This document shows, piece after piece, positions 5,456 through 8,341 of a stretch of DNA of 8,341 nucleotides. Below the pieces are notes generated by a model that worked only from the letters and a program-made list of their open reading frames with translations, searched no databases and was not told the origin of the DNA. The position numbers were made by a program, and so were the translations under genes. The DNA is from Candidatus Sifarchaeum subterraneum (GTDB lineage: Archaea > Asgardarchaeota > Sifarchaeia > Sifarchaeales > Sifarchaeaceae): the NCBI GenBank assembly GCA_016292335.1, contig JAECRX010000066.1, forward strand, positions 1 through 8,341, read 5' to 3'. Positions within the stretch are counted from its first letter, which is position 1. The number at the start of each line of letters is the position of its first letter.

Positions 5456-5910
5456 TGGTAATTCAAAAATTCAGAGAGAACTAGTATGAGGACGGGTATG
5501 GAAATAGTATTTAGGAAAGGCAAAATAAAGGAAAGGTATAGCAGTATATTTATTCAAGCGTAAATCATATAACCTCTCGTAGTTTGCGGGTCTATCTGTG
5601 GCAAGCCGTTCAATGTCGCCCGTATTTCTTGTCTATGAACGTGGAAAAAGGAAGGGATCAAAGAAAAACGCAGTAGGAATATCTAGAAATCAAATATTCG
5701 GTATTTTGTCGCTCATAAATACCCTGCAACAGTCAATTCTCGCATATTTTTCCTTGGTTAAACGAATTACCGGACAAGTTTCATAGGAAAAGAATTAGAA
5801 AAATAGATTATCCTTTAATGTATGTTTTTAGTAGGGAAGTTTCTGAATCAATACGAGGAGAATATCTCGATCACCTATCCTTCTACATTTAAAGAGATGG
5901 GGAAATTGAA

Positions 5911-7635
5911 TTGTCAGAGTTGGAAAGGACAGTAAAGAAATATGTTCTGGCCAATGCCATCGAACACAATGGCAAAGCAGATCTTAACGCAGTTATGAAA
6001 ATGATTATGGCTGAAAAACCAGAATTAAAAACGGAAGCCAAAAAAATTGTTCGAGAAATAAATAAATACATTGAAGAAATAAAATACATTCCTATTGACA
6101 CGTTGAAAGAAAAACTCCAAAGAATTGCCCCAGAATTACTTACAAGGGATGAAAAATTAGAGGAAAAAGAACTCCCCGATCTTCCTAGGGCTAAACTAGG
6201 AAAAGTTGTTACAAGGTTTCCTCCCGAACCTAATGGATACTTGCATATTGGTCATGCGATGGCTGCTTTCATCAATTTTCTATATGTGCAAAGATATGGT
6301 GGCATTTTCTGGTTACGATTTGAAGATACAAATCCGGAAACAGAGAAGTTAGAATATTACGAAGAAATCAGAGATGATTTAAAATGGCTTGGCATAAATT
6401 GGAATAAAGAAAAAAGAAATTCTGACGAAATGGAACTCTTCTATGAATGTGCAGTACGACTTCTGAGGGAAGGCCATGCATATATTTGCACATGTCCAAA
6501 AGAACAAGCAAGAGATATGAGAAAAAAAGGATTAACGTGTAACTGTCGAAACAACCTTCCAGAAACAAATCTTGAATTATGGGCTAAGATGCTTGAACAC
6601 GAATTCAGTCCAGGAGAAGCAGTTTGGCGTCTTAAAGGAAATATGAAAAGTGAAAACTATGTTATGAGAGACCCTACACTGCTCAGGATTGTGGATACGC
6701 CACATCCCATTCAGGGAGATAAGTATCTTATCTGGCCCACTTATGATTTTGCGAATGCCATTGAAGATGCTGTCTGTGGAATAACACATATATTGCGAAG
6801 TGAGGAGTTCCATCTTCGCGGAGAATTACAGGCCTACCTAAGAGAACTTTTAGGATATAAGAATCCTGAAGGGATAGAATTTTCTAGATTTAATTTCAAA
6901 GGTACTCCGGTATCGAAAAGGAAAATCAAGCCATTAATCCAAGAAGGAAAAGTTAAAGGTTGGGATGACATCCGATTGTCTACAATTAAGGCGATAAAAC
7001 AAAGAGGAATTCTGCCAGAAGCAATCCGAGAATTCACCATCCAAGTAGGTATCACCAAGGCACAACCAACTTTTGATTGGTCAATGTTGTTCAGCATCAA
7101 CAGAAGCATCATTGATCCACTGGTCAACAGATATTTCTTTACCCCAAATCCGGTAAAATTACATGTGGAAGATGCTCCATCAATCCAAGCCAGAATAAAA
7201 AGACACCCAGAATACCCTGCCAGAGGATACAAGGTAATTTACACATACGATAACTTTTATATCGCGGAAAATGATGCCGAAAAATTGAATATTGGCTCAA
7301 AAGTACGTCTCATGGATCTGTACAACATAAAAGTGGAAAAAAAGACCCAAAAATTGATTGAAGCCATTTTTGAGGAAAGCGAATTAATCAAAGGAATTCC
7401 GATCATTCAATGGGTGCCAGAGGGGAACAATGTTCAAATATCTTTGAATGTGCCAGATCTAATTTACAAAAATGAAGAGTTTAACCCAGATAGTCTGAAG
7501 ATCCTAAAGGGTGTAGGAGAATCAGCTTGTAAAGAACTAAAAGAAGGGGAAATAGTGCAATTTGTGAGAATTGGGTTCTGTAAAATTAATAAAAGCGATT
7601 CAGAGAAAATAATTGCATCATTCGCACATAATTAA
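5911..7635 (+). CDS. gltX: Glutamyl-tRNA synthetase, archaeal type
   Basis: This enzyme charges tRNA-Glu (and in many archaea also tRNA-Gln, later corrected by an amidotransferase) with glutamate using ATP in the cytoplasm. It is 574 residues long, normal for the archaeal class. After an N-terminal helical extension (about 1-95), the class I catalytic domain begins at RFPPEPNGYLHIGHAMA with HIGH at 112-115. The KMSKS-loop equivalent is VSKRK at 335-339. A CXC pair at C193/C195 and a second at C210/C212 form a probable zinc site. The C-terminal half (from about 400) is the beta-barrel anticodon-binding type shared with glutaminyl-tRNA synthetases, which separates it from the bacterial form. 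The start is TTG 5911, preceded by the weak site GATGGGG. It stands alone, with a hairpin just after the stop. Confidence 0.97.
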   Translation: MSELERTVKKYVLANAIEHNGKADLNAVMKMIMAEKPELKTEAKKIVREINKYIEEIKYIPIDTLKEKLQRIAPELLTRDEKLEEKELPDLPRAKLGKVVTRFPPEPNGYLHIGHAMAAFINFLYVQRYGGIFWLRFEDTNPETEKLEYYEEIRDDLKWLGINWNKEKRNSDEMELFYECAVRLLREGHAYICTCPKEQARDMRKKGLTCNCRNNLPETNLELWAKMLEHEFSPGEAVWRLKGNMKSENYVMRDPTLLRIVDTPHPIQGDKYLIWPTYDFANAIEDAVCGITHILRSEEFHLRGELQAYLRELLGYKNPEGIEFSRFNFKGTPVSKRKIKPLIQEGKVKGWDDIRLSTIKAIKQRGILPEAIREFTIQVGITKAQPTFDWSMLFSINRSIIDPLVNRYFFTPNPVKLHVEDAPSIQARIKRHPEYPARGYKVIYTYDNFYIAENDAEKLNIGSKVRLMDLYNIKVEKKTQKLIEAIFEESELIKGIPIIQWVPEGNNVQISLNVPDLIYKNEEFNPDSLKILKGVGESACKELKEGEIVQFVRIGFCKINKSDSEKIIASFAHN

Positions 7636-7638
7636 CAT

Positions 7639-7655
7639 GAACAAGAAAGTTGTTC
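7639..7655 (+). terminator. Hairpin after gltX
   Basis: GAACAA-GAAAG-TTGTTC forms a 6-bp stem with a 5-nt loop, beginning 3 nt after the gltX stop codon. It is followed within 12 nt by short T runs. It probably marks the end of the transcript or protects its 3' end. Confidence 0.4.
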
Positions 7656-7733
7656 GAGAGGTCTGATTTTGATTTCCTGCATATTTCTACATCAAAACAA
7701 GCGAGAATGCTTCCTCCCTTTAGGGGGTAGATG

Positions 7734-7755
7734 AATCGCGAAGTTTCCCATGATA
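7734..7755 (+). repeat. Direct repeat copy A upstream of tnpB
   Basis: AATCGCGAAGTTTCCCATGATA matches copy B (7837-7859) with identical AATCGCGA and CCCAT blocks, three mismatches and one single-base gap. Both copies contain the palindrome TCGCGA. It may be part of the TnpB element's left end or a regulatory site pair. Confidence 0.4.
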
Positions 7756-7836
7756 AAAATAAGAATTTTTCATCTCCCTCCCCTGTTGATTTCTGTTCTA
7801 TTAGTGGACATGCAGCTCATAATAAAATTTATTTTA

Positions 7837-7859
7837 AATCGCGATCTTACCCATCGATA
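7837..7859 (+). repeat. Direct repeat copy B upstream of tnpB
   Basis: AATCGCGATCTTACCC followed by ATCGATA, about 103 bp downstream of copy A and 34 bp before the likely tnpB start. It overlaps the end of an A/T-rich TATA-like stretch (7823-7839), so it could lie in the tnpB promoter. Confidence 0.4.
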
Positions 7860-7892
7860 GTATGTAACAGTTAGAGGCGTAGAGGTGTGCTT

Positions 7893-8341
7893 GTGCAAAA
7901 AACGATTCGCGCAAAGGTCCTTCACCCGACGAAACGGAAATCATCACTTTTGGAGCGAGAATATAAGAATTTTCAGCAATTTCTTCGGGGTTCTACCGAT
8001 GTGGTGCTCTATTCTGCGACCAAGCAACAAGCAGAATGGCTTTTGAAAAACTTAAAGTACAATCCGAAAGACAAAGCATATCCTGTGATTCTTCGACACG
8101 ATACCATCCGTATTGAAGCACAAAACACACAGTTGACCAAATATTGGTTCAAAATGCCTGTGTTTGGTGTGTGGGGTGGTATTTGGCTTCCGATAGCACC
8201 TCACAGCGAATATATGAAGGACAATAACATCGAGCTAGATAAGGTGGATTTAAGAGAGACAAAGCTGGTCAAAGAGAATAATGAGTGGTTTTTGCACATC
8301 ACCATCCGGAAAGAAGTCCCCTTGAAGAACTCCTATTCATC
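7893..8341 (+). CDS. tnpB: TnpB-family RNA-guided endonuclease (IS200/IS605/IS1341 OrfB), 5' part only
   Basis: The gene is open to the right edge of the window and gives the first ~149 residues by hand translation. It starts VQKTIRAKVLHPTKRKSSLL, as TnpB proteins do, then has a helical segment (STDVVLYSATKQQAEWLLKN). It continues through TKYWFKMPVFGVWGGIWLPI to NEWFLHITIRKEV, matching the 'W.vhitv.kev' strand of the family's N-terminal wedge/REC-like region. The RuvC acidic residues and zinc finger would lie beyond 8341, so activity cannot be judged. TnpB cuts DNA guided by an RNA made from the element's 3' end. GTG 7893 with GAGG (7882-7885) 7 nt upstream is the best start; GTG 7887 is in frame too. 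No TnpA frame lies upstream within the window, so it may be a tnpB-only (IS1341-type) element. Confidence 0.8.
   Translation, partial: MQKTIRAKVLHPTKRKSSLLEREYKNFQQFLRGSTDVVLYSATKQQAEWLLKNLKYNPKDKAYPVILRHDTIRIEAQNTQLTKYWFKMPVFGVWGGIWLPIAPHSEYMKDNNIELDKVDLRETKLVKENNEWFLHITIRKEVPLKNSYS

Larger units (their letters stand above)
5261..5910. other. Gene-poor intergenic region between the ATPase H-F unit and gltX
   Basis: This divergent region of about 650 bp should hold the promoters of both flanking units. It contains an ATCAAAA/TTTTGAT inverted repeat (5350-5375), a wider GACAGGT/ACCTGTC pair (5384-5390 and 5449-5455) enclosing T10 and A7 runs, and many A/T tracts. A GTG-started 62-codon frame (5598-5786) has no convincing ribosome binding site and no recognisable sequence. 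I see no tRNA, RNase P RNA or SRP RNA hallmarks. An unrecognised RNA or a decayed gene is possible. Confidence 0.5.

Noticed and set aside
5598..5786. GTG-started 62-codon plus-strand frame
   Set aside because: It has no good ribosome binding site and no recognisable motif; kept only as a remark on the intergenic region.
7639..7700. Possible tRNA T-loop (TTCGAGA) after gltX
   Set aside because: The flanking bases do not form the 5-bp T stem, and no acceptor or anticodon arms fit.
1..8341. CRISPR array
   Set aside because: No regularly spaced direct repeats occur; the only direct repeats are two imperfect copies before tnpB.

Overview
The window comes from an AT-rich archaeal genome. The evidence is an archaeal-type glutamyl-tRNA synthetase, two subunits (H and F) of an A-type (V/A) ATP synthase, a COG2108-type radical SAM protein common in archaea, and a KaiC/RadA-like ATPase remnant. 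Strong GGAGG-type ribosome binding sites occur beside GTG and TTG starts. I cannot fix the phylum from this sequence alone.

Left third (1-2100): the 3' part of a minus-strand gene for a KaiC/GvpD-like RecA-superfamily protein runs off the left edge. Its 5' end abuts an IS4-family insertion sequence of about 1.4 kb. I delimited the element by a pair of imperfect terminal inverted repeats of about 26 bp (604-630 and 1981-2006). Its transposase keeps the DDE residues and the exact Y-(2)-R-(3)-E-(6)-K signature, but the last ~80 residues lie in the -1 frame. A large hairpin sits over the 5' end of the transposase frame.

Middle (2100-5260): on the plus strand lie a small unknown helical protein (77 aa) and a radical SAM protein with unusual cysteine spacing. 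Convergent to these on the minus strand is a 91-aa four-cysteine protein. Also on the minus strand is a set reading ATPase H, ATPase F, then a 2x[4Fe-4S] ferredoxin. H and F are close enough to form one transcript. The ferredoxin follows after 132 bp and probably has its own promoter. The remaining ATPase subunits are not here.

Right third (5260-8341): a gene-poor stretch of about 650 bp with several inverted repeats precedes gltX on the plus strand. After gltX and a short hairpin, a repeat-containing intergenic region leads into the first ~150 codons of a TnpB (IS200/IS605/IS1341-type) RNA-guided nuclease gene, cut by the right edge.

I see no clear multi-gene novel system. The best leads are the CX5CX3C radical SAM protein, the small CGGC/CX3C protein, the isolated ATPase H-F pair beside a ferredoxin, and the IS ends, which carry translation or transcription signals into neighbouring genes.
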